DNA from: Nocardioides sambongensis
GTDB taxonomy: Bacteria > Actinomycetota > Actinomycetes > Propionibacteriales > Nocardioidaceae
NCBI RefSeq assembly: GCF_006494815.1
Contig: NZ_CP041091.1
Location: 3,486,501 to 3,550,500, forward strand
Direction of reading: 5' to 3'
Length of the DNA: 64,000 bases
Below are positions 42,795 to 51,444 of the stretch, one piece after another. A program made the position numbers and the translations under genes. A model generated the notes under the pieces. That model did not search any database and was not told the origin of the DNA. It saw nothing but the letters and a program-made list of their open reading frames with translations. The first letter of the stretch is position 1. Every line of letters begins with the position of its first letter.

Positions 42795-43435
42795 CCTCGA
42801 TCGGCTTCGACGCGGCGACCGGACGGGCGTTGGCCCGCCAGGGTCCGCCGGACCCCCGCGGGATCGTGCTCCTGCTGCACGGCGGCAAGCCCCGCGACCC
42901 CGGCCCCGTCCCGCCGCGCAGCGCCTCGGTGTGGCGGATGCAGGCGATGCGCGACGCGGTCGCACCGGCGCTCGCCCGGCACGGGCTCGCCTCCTGGCTG
43001 CTCCGGTACGACGCCCGCGGGTGGAACGGCGGCGCCCCGGTGGCCGACGCACGGTGGGCACTCGACCGGGCGCGGGAGGAGCATCCCGGGCTGCCCGTGG
43101 TGCTGCTGGGCCACTCGATGGGCGCGCGCACCGGTGCCCGGGTGGCCGACGACCCGGCCGTGCGCGGACTGGTCGCCCTCGCGCCCTGGTTCGACTCCGC
43201 CGACCCGGTGGCGCCCCTGGCCGGCAAGAGCCTGGTCGCCGCGCACGGTCGCCGCGACCGGATCACCTCGGCGCGGATGACCCGCGCGTTCGTCGTACGG
43301 GCGGGGGAGGCGGGGGCCGACGCCCGGTTCGTCGACATGGGGCTGACCGGGCACTACCTGCTGCACGGGTCGCGGCGCTGGGCACGGCTGGCCCGCGACG
43401 CGGTGCTGACAATGGCGTCCGCGGAACCTGCTTGA
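42791..43435 (+). CDS. alpha/beta-hydrolase
   Basis: 214 residues. IVLLLHGGKP oxyanion region, nucleophile elbow LLGHSMGARTG (Ser), a likely acid in VAAHGRRDRIT and a C-terminal His in TGHYLLHGS. No lid domain is evident. GTG start overlaps the P450 stop (4 nt). It probably acts on the P450 product, but the chemistry cannot be told. Confidence 0.87.
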   Translation: MTSIGFDAATGRALARQGPPDPRGIVLLLHGGKPRDPGPVPPRSASVWRMQAMRDAVAPALARHGLASWLLRYDARGWNGGAPVADARWALDRAREEHPGLPVVLLGHSMGARTGARVADDPAVRGLVALAPWFDSADPVAPLAGKSLVAAHGRRDRITSARMTRAFVVRAGEAGADARFVDMGLTGHYLLHGSRRWARLARDAVLTMASAEPA

Positions 43436-43452
43436 CCTTGACGCAGCGTCAA
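43432..43452. promoter_or_regulatory. 15-bp perfect palindrome beside a -35-like hexamer
   Basis: TTGACC (43432-43437) abuts TTGACGCAGCGTCAA (43438-43452). MerR-family operators have this form and lie between the -35 and -10, but no MerR gene is in the window and the next gene starts 111 bp on. It overlaps the hydrolase stop codon. Confidence 0.4.
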
Positions 43453-43563
43453 CCCTCGACCGCGCCGGCCGGCGGGTCGCGGACAGCCCGATCCTGTGGA
43501 CGCCGACGATTGCGACGGCGGTGACGGGAGCGCCGCCCGACCAACCACCAGGCAGGATGGGGG

Positions 43564-44823
43564 ATGACGCGCCTACGCCGGGCCCTCTCACTGGCGGCGG
43601 TGACCGCTCTGGTCGCCTCCGGCTGCTCGGGCGAGGACGGTGACGGGTCGGCCGCGAGCCCCACCGGCGGGTCGGCCGGGCCGAGCACGTCCGCCGAGCC
43701 CGCGGAGCCCAGCGCCTCCGAGGGAGCAGAGGAGTCCGGCGCGGACGGGATCCCGAGCTGGGAGCCGACCGGCGAGGTCACCACCAACGGTCCGTTCGCC
43801 GTCGAGGAGGTCGACCGGTTCGACGAGCCGTGGGCGATGGCGTTCCTCCCCGACACCGGCGACCTGCTGGTCAGCGAGCGCAGCGGCGTGCTGCACCTGC
43901 GCGACCAGCAGACCGGCGACCGGATCGAGGTGGACGGTGTGCCCGAGGTCGTCGACGCCGGGCAGGGCGGGCTGGGTGACGTCGTACCGGGCCCGACGTT
44001 CGTCGACGACCAGGTCGTCTACCTGAGCTGGGCCGAGGAGGGGGATGGCGGGGTCGGGGCCGCGGTCGGCCGGGCCCGGCTCCAACGCGGTGACGGCTCC
44101 GCCTCCCTGGAGGACCTCGAGGTGGTCTGGCGGCAGACGCCCAAGGTCTCCGGCGACGGGCACTTCGGCCACCGGATCGCGTTCAGCCCGAACGGCCGCC
44201 GGCTCTTCGTCAGCTCCGGCGAGCGCCAGCTGATGGACCCGGCCCAGGACACCTCCAACACCCTCGGGTCGATCGTGCGGCTGACCCTTGACGGCGACCC
44301 GGCGCCGGGCAACCCGTTCGCCGACCGGGGCGGGCCGAGCGCCGAGATCTACAGCTACGGCCACCGCAACCCGCTCGGCCTGGAGTTCGCCCCCGACGGC
44401 CACCTCTGGTCCTCGGAGATGGGTCCCGAGGGCGGCGACGAGCTGAACCTGATCGAGCCCGGCAACAACTACGGGTGGCCGGAGGTCTCCAACGGCGACC
44501 ACTACGACGGCGCGGGCATCCCCGACCACGCCCCCGGAGACGGGTACGACGCCCCGGTGGCCTCGTGGAACCCGAGCATCTCCCCCGGCAGCCTGCTGCT
44601 CTACCGCGGCGACCTCTTCGCCGACTGGAACGGGGACGCGTTCCTCGGCGGACTCTCCGGGGAGACGCTGATCCGGGTCGACCTCGACGGCACCGAGGCC
44701 GGCGAGGTCACGGCCTGGGAGATGCCCGCCCGGATCCGTGCGGTGGAGGAGGCGCCGGACGGCGCGATCTGGCTGCTCGAGGACGAGGGCGCCGGTCGTC
44801 TGGTCCGCCTCACCCCGGCGTGA
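43564..44823 (+). CDS. PQQ-dependent sugar dehydrogenase-like lipoprotein
   Basis: 419 residues. Lipobox VASGC with Cys21, then an Ser/Glu/Gly-rich linker and a six-bladed beta-propeller of the glucose/sorbosone dehydrogenase family: LDEPWAMAFLPDTG-like start (FDEPWAMAFLPDTGDLLVSE), GHFGHRIAFSPNGRRLF, YSYGHRNPLGLEF, LWSSEMGPEGGDELNLIEPG and WLLEDEGAGRLVRL. Such proteins oxidise aldoses outside the membrane with PQQ; many actinobacterial homologues have no proven cofactor. ATG at 43564. Followed by a palindromic repeat. Confidence 0.9.
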   Translation: MTRLRRALSLAAVTALVASGCSGEDGDGSAASPTGGSAGPSTSAEPAEPSASEGAEESGADGIPSWEPTGEVTTNGPFAVEEVDRFDEPWAMAFLPDTGDLLVSERSGVLHLRDQQTGDRIEVDGVPEVVDAGQGGLGDVVPGPTFVDDQVVYLSWAEEGDGGVGAAVGRARLQRGDGSASLEDLEVVWRQTPKVSGDGHFGHRIAFSPNGRRLFVSSGERQLMDPAQDTSNTLGSIVRLTLDGDPAPGNPFADRGGPSAEIYSYGHRNPLGLEFAPDGHLWSSEMGPEGGDELNLIEPGNNYGWPEVSNGDHYDGAGIPDHAPGDGYDAPVASWNPSISPGSLLLYRGDLFADWNGDAFLGGLSGETLIRVDLDGTEAGEVTAWEMPARIRAVEEAPDGAIWLLEDEGAGRLVRLTPA

Positions 44824-44852
44824 GGGGCTCGCGGCTGGTTTGCGGTCGGCTC

Positions 44853-44911
44853 GCGCCCCATTCGGATTGGTCGAGAATTCGGCGGATCCTCGACCAATCG
44901 GAATGGGGCGC
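44853..44911. repeat. dispersed inverted repeat (CCCCATTCGG family), copy 2
   Basis: Arms 44853-44875 (GCGCCCCATTCGGATTGG and TCGAG) and 44889-44911 are complementary over 23 bp with one mismatch around a 13-nt spacer. Placed 30 bp after the sugar dehydrogenase stop, it may also act as a terminator. Copy 1 is at 41456-41518. Confidence 0.8.
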
Positions 44912-45016
44912 GCCGAACCCCCGCGACCGCCACCGACCCCCGGCTACTCCCGCCGCCACCGGGTACGGGTTGAGGGACCGTGCTCCACTGGAGGAAACCG
45001 ATCGAAGGAGGCCCCG

Positions 45017-45190
45017 ATGGGACTCGATGACAAGATCAAGAACACCGCGGACAAGGTGAGCGGCAAGGCCAAGGAGACCGAGGGCAAGGCCACCGGCGAC
45101 GAGGAGCGCGAGGCCCAGGGCAAGGGCGAGCAGGGCGTCGCGGACCTCAAGCAGGCCGGCGAGAAGGTCAAGGACGCCTTCAAGAAGTAG
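45017..45190 (+). CDS. CsbD family stress protein
   Basis: 57 residues: GLDDKIKNTADKVSGKAKET, GKATGDEEREAQGKGEQ and VKDAFKK give the Lys/Glu/Gly-rich, probably disordered CsbD pattern. These proteins accumulate under general stress; function is unclear. A perfect AAGGAGG lies 7 nt before the ATG. Monocistronic, with hairpins on both sides. Confidence 0.92.
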   Translation: MGLDDKIKNTADKVSGKAKETEGKATGDEEREAQGKGEQGVADLKQAGEKVKDAFKK

Positions 45191-45214
45191 CCGAGGCCTG
45201 CCCCTCGTGACGAC

Positions 45215-45250
45215 GCGAGGGACCGGGTCCACCGAGACCCGGTTCCTCGC
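45215..45250 (+). terminator. hairpin after csbD-type gene
   Basis: GCGAGG and CCTCGC form an outer stem, ACCGGGTC and GACCCGGT an inner 8-bp stem with loop CACCGA. No T run follows. Confidence 0.5.
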
Positions 45251-45337
45251 GCAACGGGCGCCACACCTTGCCGTCCCCTGACTAGACTTCCCGACACGCC
45301 TGCGGCACGCGGTCGCAGCTCGCGGAGGGGACTCGGT

Positions 45338-46069
45338 GTGGCGCCGACTGCGCAGGACGTACGACGGGTGCCGGTGGAGCATCGCTGGCTCGGCCTGGAC
45401 CGTCGATCGATCCCCTACGGGCTGGTGGCGTTCGCCGTCATCGCGTTGTGGGCGTGGGTGATGCCGTGGGTCGACTCCCAGGTGGCGTGGGACGACACCA
45501 CCAGCGCCGGTGAGGCCTTCCAGGTCACCACGGAGGTCTCCATGACGGTGCCGCCCGGCTGGGGCGTGCAGTCGGGCCTCAGGACCGTCGACGAGCCACA
45601 CGGGGGCGACCAGGCCCGGGAGGTCGAGCAGACGGTCCTGGTGAAGGACGGGGTGGTGTTCGCCATCCTGCAGGGCCCGTTCGGTGAGAGTCCGACGCGG
45701 CTGCTCGACCAGGCCAACCGGATCACCGGCGCCCAGAACTCCGGCTACCACGTGTCCGGAGAGACCCACAACGTCACCACCGCTGCCGGGCTGCGCGGCG
45801 TGACGCAGGACTTCACCTCGCCCACCGGCGCGGGCAGCGTGACCGCGTTCGTGGTCGACGGCCAGGGCATCGAGATCCAGGTCGCCGGTCCGCAGGAGCA
45901 GCTCTCCGCCCTCGAGTCGGAGGTCCGCTCGATGATCGACTCGCTCGCCCAGGACGGGGCGAGTCCTGATGAGCGCCACGGCCGACGCCACCGACGACGC
46001 GACCAGCCCCGACCCGGCCGAGCTCGCCGCGCGCCGCGAGGCGGCCATCGAGGAGTCCGGCTGGGGTAG
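45338..46069 (+). CDS. membrane-anchored protein of unknown function
   Basis: 243 residues as read, probably about 210. One N-terminal membrane helix (YGLVAFAVIALWAWVMPWV) is followed by an extracytoplasmic domain with FQVTTEVSMTVPPGWGVQSG, VFAILQGPFGESPTRLL and SVTAFVVDGQGIEIQVAG. The last ~34 residues are Arg-rich and overlap the start of the next gene in another frame; one missing base near 45960 would end the protein at the TGA of TGATG (45967-45971). GTG start at 45338. Coupled to the PrsW-like gene; I do not recognise the family. Confidence 0.65.
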   Translation: MAPTAQDVRRVPVEHRWLGLDRRSIPYGLVAFAVIALWAWVMPWVDSQVAWDDTTSAGEAFQVTTEVSMTVPPGWGVQSGLRTVDEPHGGDQAREVEQTVLVKDGVVFAILQGPFGESPTRLLDQANRITGAQNSGYHVSGETHNVTTAAGLRGVTQDFTSPTGAGSVTAFVVDGQGIEIQVAGPQEQLSALESEVRSMIDSLAQDGASPDERHGRRHRRRDQPRPGRARRAPRGGHRGVRLG

Positions 46070-47179
46070 CCGCTTCCACCTGTTCCAGCCCCGCAACCTG
46101 TGCCTGTGGGTCCTCCTGCTGCTGCTGGTCCTGGGTGCCCGCCAGCTCTACGGGATAGCCGCACCGTTGGCCGGGGTGTTCGCCGACGCGGACCTCGCCG
46201 CCGTCGCGTCGTCGGGGCCTTCCTGCTGGTCTTCCTGCTGTTCCTGCACCACGTCGACCGCTACGAGCGCACCCCGGCCCTGCTGGCGGCGACTGCGTTC
46301 GTCGGCGGCGGGCTGGGCGCGCCGTGGGCGATGGCGCTGCCGGGCAACGCCGCCCTGATGGACCTCTACGCCAAGCTCTTCGGGCAGGTCTGGGCCACCG
46401 ACTGGAAGGCCGGCCTGACCGCCCCGTTCGTCGAGGAGAGCGCCAAGGGCGCGGTGTTCCTGCTGATGCTGGGCCTGGCTCCGCTCGTGATCCGCACCGT
46501 CTACGACGGCCTCATCGTCGGCGCCTACGTGGGACTGGGGTTCCAGGTCCTGGAGGACATGCTCTACGGGCAGAACGCCGCCTACGCGAACTTCGGGGTC
46601 GACCAGGTCGGTGCGGTGCTGCACACCTTCGTCATCCGCTCGCTCTCCGGCATCGCGTCGCACGCGATGTACACCGCCATCTTCGCCGCCGGCATCATCT
46701 ACCTCGTCGGCACCCGGGCCCAGCCACGGCGGGTCGGTCGCGGTCTGCTGCTGATGGTCTCGGCCATGCTCGTCCACGGCCTGTGGGACTCCATGCTCGC
46801 GCTCGCGAACGACAACGGCTTCGTCGTCACCACGCTGATGGTCGGCATCACCGTGGTCAGCTTCGTGGTGCTCTTCGCAGCCCTGCGCTGGGGCGCCTAC
46901 CGTGAGCGCGGTTGGCTGTACGACGTGCTGGCCCCCGAGGTCGCCAACGGCACCATCGCCGAGTCCGAGTTCACTGCTCTCACCGGCACACCGTCGCGGC
47001 GCCGCAAGGACCGCAGGGCCGCCATCAAGGGCCGGGCCGACGGCGTCAGCCGGCGGCGGGAGAAGCACATCCTCACCGCCAGCCTCGACCTGGCACACGA
47101 CCTGTCCGAGAGCCGCGGCGCCGAGACACCCGAGGTGGCGCACTCCCGAGCCGAGATCCAACGGCTCCGGACCCGCTGA
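45969..47179 (+). CDS. PrsW-family intramembrane metalloprotease (frame change)
   Basis: About 403 residues when joined across a frame change near 46205 (from FADADLAAV to VVGAFLLVFLLFLHHVDRYE). Seven or eight membrane helices. The active-site motifs of this family are present: Glu-Glu in PFVEESAKG, YDGLIVGAYVGLGFQVLED and His in SLSGIASHAMYTAIFA. PrsW proteases cut membrane anti-sigma factors; substrates in this lineage are unknown, and the sigma/anti-sigma pair at 31 kb is a possible but unproven target. ATG at 45969 overlaps the end of the upstream gene. Confidence 0.85.
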
Positions 47180-47307
47180 TCTGTCGCCCCCTGATCCGGC
47201 GGTCGGTGGGCGGTCGGTGGTCCCCTGAGCGGGAGGTGGGCCTGCGGGCGAGCGGGGCCCTCGCCGTACGATGAGCGTGGGTAGCGAGCCCCGAGAGGAC
47301 CACCGAC

Positions 47308-49017
47308 TTGTTCGACAACCGGCCGTGGCTGGACAGCTACAGCGACCGCGTCCCCGGGGACATCGAGATCCCGGACACCACCCTCGACCAGCTGCTGCCG
47401 CGGGCCGCCGACCGGTGGGGCGCCCGCCCCGCGGTCGACTTCCTCGGCGAGACCACCAGCTATGCCGCCCTGGCCGCGGACGTGGAGCGTGCCGCCGCCG
47501 CGCTGGTCGAGCTCGGCGTCCGCGAGGGCGATGCCGTCTCGCTGGTGATGCCGAACTGCACCTCCCACGTGGTCGCCTTCCACGCCGTGCTCACGGTCGG
47601 CGCGATCGTGGTCGAGCACAACCCGACGTACGCGACCGAGGAGCTGCGCGAGCAGTTCGAGCTGGCCGGCAGCAGCGTGGCCCTGGTGTGGCGCAACCGG
47701 GTCACCGACGTCCGGACGGCCGGCGAGGGGGTGCTGCGCCACGTGGTCTCCGTCGACGTCGCCGAGGACCTGCCCCTCAAGTCGCGGCTGCTGCTGCGAC
47801 TGCCGATCGCGGCCGCCCGGGAGAAGCGGGACGCACTGACCGGTGCGGACGAGGGCGGTACGGCGCGGTGGAGCGCGTTGCTGCGCGACGTACATCCCGA
47901 GCAGCTCGAGCACGGCCGCGGCCCCGACGACACCGCGCTGATCCTCTTCACCGGCGGCACCACCGGCGTGCCGAAGGCCGCCGCGATCACCCACCGCAAC
48001 CTGATCGCCAATGCGGTGCACGGCCGGGCCTGGGCGGGGTTCGCGGAGGGCGACGAGGTCGTCTTCGGGATGCTGCCGTTCTTCCACGCCTTCGGGATGA
48101 TCTTCTGCCTGGTCCTGCCGGCCACGATCGGCGCGACCCTGGTCGCGTTCCCGAACTTCGACCCGGCCGCCGTGGTCGCGGCCCAGCGTCGCCGGCCCGC
48201 CACCTTCCTGCCGGGCGTGGCGCCGATGTTCGGCCGGATCCTCGACCGCGCCGAGGCGGAGCGGCGCCCGGTCGACTTCGGCAGCGTCACCCTCGCCTTC
48301 AGCGGCGCGATGCCGCTGGGTCGCGAGGTCGCCGAGCGCTGGGAGCGGCTCACCGGCGGGCTGCTGATCGAGGGCTACGGGATGACCGAGGCGTCCCCGA
48401 TCGCGCTCGGCAACCCGTGCTCGGAGCTGCGTCGCCCCGGGACCCTCGGCCTCCCGTTCCCCAACACCGAGATCCGCGTCGTCGACGACGCCACCGGCAC
48501 CGACGCGGCGCCGCGCGAGGACGGGGTGGTCCGCGGCGAGCTGTGGGTCCGCGGCCCCCAGGTCTTCGCCGGGTACGTCGGGCGCCCCGACGAGACCGCC
48601 ATCGTGCTCGAGGACGGCTGGCTGCGCACCGGCGACGTCGTCGAGGTCGACCCCGCCGGTTTCGCCACCCTGGTCGACCGGGTCAAGGAGATGATCGTGG
48701 TCGGCGGCTTCAAGGTCTTCCCGTCCGTGGTCGAGGACCATCTGCGCACCCTGGACGCGGTCGAGGACGTGGCCGTGGTCGGTGTGCCCCGGGCGCAGGA
48801 GTCGGACGAGGAGGTGCTGGCGGTCGTCGTACTCTCCGAGGGCGCGTCGGCGCCGACCCTGGCCGAGCTGCGGGCCTTCGCCCACGAGCGGCTGCCCGGG
48901 TATGCGGTGCCGCGCCGGCTGGACGTGGTCGAGGAGCTGCCGCGGTCGATGATCGGCAAGGTGCTGCGGCGCGTGGCGCGCGACGAATACCTGGCCCGGG
49001 TGGGCGACGAGAGCTGA
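47308..49017 (+). CDS. long-chain fatty-acid--CoA ligase / acyl-CoA synthetase
   Basis: 569 residues of the ANL superfamily: activates a carboxylic acid to an acyl-adenylate and then the CoA thioester. Motifs: P-loop LILFTGGTTGVPKAA, GYGMTEASP, DGWLRTGDVVEVDPAGF, VDRVKEMIVVGGFKVFPS and the catalytic Lys in RSMIGKVLRR. Start is TTG at 47308; no ATG or GTG fits the conserved N-terminus (RPWLDSYSDRVP). A TACGAT -10 lies at 47267-47272. Chain-length preference cannot be told. Convergent with copA across a tandem repeat. Confidence 0.92.
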   Translation: MFDNRPWLDSYSDRVPGDIEIPDTTLDQLLPRAADRWGARPAVDFLGETTSYAALAADVERAAAALVELGVREGDAVSLVMPNCTSHVVAFHAVLTVGAIVVEHNPTYATEELREQFELAGSSVALVWRNRVTDVRTAGEGVLRHVVSVDVAEDLPLKSRLLLRLPIAAAREKRDALTGADEGGTARWSALLRDVHPEQLEHGRGPDDTALILFTGGTTGVPKAAAITHRNLIANAVHGRAWAGFAEGDEVVFGMLPFFHAFGMIFCLVLPATIGATLVAFPNFDPAAVVAAQRRRPATFLPGVAPMFGRILDRAEAERRPVDFGSVTLAFSGAMPLGREVAERWERLTGGLLIEGYGMTEASPIALGNPCSELRRPGTLGLPFPNTEIRVVDDATGTDAAPREDGVVRGELWVRGPQVFAGYVGRPDETAIVLEDGWLRTGDVVEVDPAGFATLVDRVKEMIVVGGFKVFPSVVEDHLRTLDAVEDVAVVGVPRAQESDEEVLAVVVLSEGASAPTLAELRAFAHERLPGYAVPRRLDVVEELPRSMIGKVLRRVARDEYLARVGDES

Positions 49018-49040
49018 GCGACCCCTCGGGGCGTCGCGGC

Positions 49041-49150
49041 CGACCTCTCGGCGGGACAAGACCGACCTCTCGGCGGGACCCGGCCGACCTCTCGGCGGTC
49101 CCTACCTGACCCCTCGGCGGTCCTTGCCTGACCCCTCGGCGGTGAGGGGG
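49041..49150. repeat. 22-bp tandem repeat, five units
   Basis: Units at 49041, 49063, 49085, 49107 and 49129 follow CGACCTCTCGGCGGGACCCGGC, the last two as TGACCCCTCGGCGGTCC. The core and period match the array at 5611-5698. It spans the junction of the convergent acyl-CoA synthetase and copA genes and supplies the last 13 or so codons of copA ([12 protein letters not shown]). Confidence 0.85.
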
Positions 49151-51429
49151 CGGAAGCGCCGCAACCGGAGGCTGTTGCTGACCACGAAGACCGACGAGAA
49201 CGCCATCGCGGCACCGGCCAGCATCGGGTTCAGCAGGCCTGCGGCGGCCAGCGGCAGGGCGGCGACGTTGTAGGCGAACGCCCAGAACAGGTTGCCCTTG
49301 ATCGTGGACAGGGTGCGGCGGGACAACCGGATCGCGTCGACCGCGACCCGCAGGTCCCCGCGGACCAGGGTCAGGTCGCCGGCCTCGATCGCCACGTCGG
49401 TGCCGGTGCCCATCGCCAGGCCGAGGTCGGCCTGGGCGAGCGCGGGGGCGTCGTTGACGCCGTCGCCGACCATCGCCACCACGCGTCCCTCGCGCTGCAG
49501 GCGGGCCACCACGTCGACCTTGTCGGCGGGCAGCACGTCGGCGATCACGTCGGCCTCCCCGATCCCGACCTCCCCGGCGACGGTCCGTGCCACCGCGGCG
49601 TTGTCACCGGTGAGCAGGATCGGGCGCAGGCCGAGCTCGCGGAGCTCGGTGATCGCGGTGGCCGAGGTCGGCTTCACCGCGTCGGCCACCACCACCACAC
49701 CCCGGGCGCGTCCGTCCCAGCCGACCGCGACCGCCGTGCCACCGGCGGCCTGGGCGCCCTCGAACGCCCGCTGCAGTGCGGGATCCAGCTGCTGGGACCA
49801 CTCCGCGAGGAGTCGCGGCCGGCCGACCAGTACGGCGTGGCTCGCCGCGCCATCGCCGGCGTCGGCGACGACTCCCTGGACGCCGAGGCCCTCGACGTTG
49901 GCGAAGTCCTCGACCCCCGGCAGGGCGCCGGTCCGCTCCCGGGCGGCGTCCGCGATGGCGCGGGCGATCGGGTGCTCCGAGGCGTCCTCCAGCGCGCCGG
50001 CGAACCGCAGGACCTCGTCCGCGTCCTCCCCCTCGGCGGCGACCACGTCGCGCAGGGTCATCTGTCCGGTGGTCACGGTGCCGGTCTTGTCCAGCACCAC
50101 GGTGTCCACGGCGCGGGTCGACTCGAGCACCTCGGGCCCCTTGATCAGGATGCCGAGCTGTGCGCCCCGACCGGTGCCGACCATCAGCGCTGTCGGTGTG
50201 GCCAGGCCCAGGGCGCAGGGGCAGGCGATGATCAGGACGGCGACCGCGGCGGTGAACGCCACGGCGGCCCCGTTGCCGGTGCCCAGCCAGAAGCCGAGGG
50301 TGCCCGCGGAGAGCAGCAGCACGATCGGCACGAAGATCCCCGAGACCCGGTCGGCCAGGCGCTGCACCTCGGCCTTGCCGTTCTGCGCGTCCTCGACGAG
50401 CCGGGCCATCCGGGCCAGCTGGGTGTCGCCGCCGATCCGGGTGGCCCGCACCACGAGCCGCCCGCCGGCGTTGACGCACGCGCCGGCCACGGCGTCGCCG
50501 GGTCCGACCTCGACCGGCACCGACTCCCCGGTCAGCATCGACGCGTCGACCGCGGACGTGCCCTGCTCGACGGTGCCGTCGGTGGCGATCTTCTCGCCGG
50601 GTCGCACCACGAAGAGGTCGCCGACGGCGAGGCTGTCGACCGGCACCCGGGTCTCGGTGACCCCGTCCGGGCCGAGCACGGCGACGTCCTTGGCGCCGAG
50701 CTCGAGCAGCGCGCGCAGCGCGGCGCCGGCGCGCCGCTTGGACCGCTGCTCGAAGTAGCGGCCGGCCAGGATGAAGGTGGTCACCCCGGCCGCGGCCTCC
50801 AGGTAGATGTTGCCGCTGCCGTCGGTCCGTTCCACCGTCAGCTCGAACGGGTGGGTCATCCCGGGCTCGCCCGCGGTGCCCCAGAACAGGGCGTAGACAG
50901 ACCAGCCCAGCGCGGCCAGGGTGCCGAGCGAGATCAGGGTGTCCATCGTCGACGTGCCGTGCCGCAGGTTGGTCCAGGCGGCCTTGTGGAACGGCCAGGC
51001 ACCCCACACCACCACCGGGGCGGCCAGGGTCAGCGACAGCCACTGCCAGTAGTCGAACTGCCACGCCGGCACCATCGCCAGCGCGATCACCGGCACGCTG
51101 AGCACCGCCGAGATCAGCAACCGCTGGCGCAGCGCGCCGAGCGTGTCCGGCTCGGTGGAGGACGGTTCGCCGTCGCGCTCCGGGGTCCGCGGGCGGGGCA
51201 GCCGGGCGCCGTACCCGGCCTGCTCGACGGTGGCGACCAGGTCCTCGGGCGTGACCGCCTCGGTGAAGGTGACCTTCGCCTTCTCGGTCGCGTAGTTCAC
51301 GGTGGCGCTGACGCCGTCGAGCTTGTTGAGCTTGCGTTCGATGCGGTTGGCGCAGGAGGCGCAGGTCATCCCGGTGATGGCGAGCTCGACCGAGCCCGCG
51401 GGAGCGGGTGCGTCCGCCTGGGTGGTCAT
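49102..51429 (-). CDS. copA: copper-translocating P-type ATPase
   Basis: 775 residues. One N-terminal metal-binding HMA domain ([15 protein letters not shown], Cys23/Cys26), eight membrane helices, actuator GESVPV, transport motif [15 protein letters not shown], phosphorylation site [17 protein letters not shown] and hinge [16 protein letters not shown]. The CPC form with His-Pro marks a P1B-type exporter, most likely of Cu(I). It is last in the csoR-copZ-membrane protein-copA operon. ATG follows GGAGGAGACCGG. Its C-terminal tail is coded by the 22-bp repeat array. Confidence 0.95.
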   Translation of the reverse strand: MTTQADAPAPAGSVELAITGMTCASCANRIERKLNKLDGVSATVNYATEKAKVTFTEAVTPEDLVATVEQAGYGARLPRPRTPERDGEPSSTEPDTLGALRQRLLISAVLSVPVIALAMVPAWQFDYWQWLSLTLAAPVVVWGAWPFHKAAWTNLRHGTSTMDTLISLGTLAALGWSVYALFWGTAGEPGMTHPFELTVERTDGSGNIYLEAAAGVTTFILAGRYFEQRSKRRAGAALRALLELGAKDVAVLGPDGVTETRVPVDSLAVGDLFVVRPGEKIATDGTVEQGTSAVDASMLTGESVPVEVGPGDAVAGACVNAGGRLVVRATRIGGDTQLARMARLVEDAQNGKAEVQRLADRVSGIFVPIVLLLSAGTLGFWLGTGNGAAVAFTAAVAVLIIACPCALGLATPTALMVGTGRGAQLGILIKGPEVLESTRAVDTVVLDKTGTVTTGQMTLRDVVAAEGEDADEVLRFAGALEDASEHPIARAIADAARERTGALPGVEDFANVEGLGVQGVVADAGDGAASHAVLVGRPRLLAEWSQQLDPALQRAFEGAQAAGGTAVAVGWDGRARGVVVVADAVKPTSATAITELRELGLRPILLTGDNAAVARTVAGEVGIGEADVIADVLPADKVDVVARLQREGRVVAMVGDGVNDAPALAQADLGLAMGTGTDVAIEAGDLTLVRGDLRVAVDAIRLSRRTLSTIKGNLFWAFAYNVAALPLAAAGLLNPMLAGAAMAFSSVFVVSNSLRLRRFRPLTAEGSGKDRRGVR

Positions 51430-51444
51430 CCGGTCTCCTCCGGG

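Noticed and set aside
45969-46358. 129-codon frame as a separate small protein before the PrsW-like gene
   Set aside because: Its first ~78 residues continue naturally into the PrsW frame after one indel; the rest is out-of-phase Cys/Ser-rich sequence.
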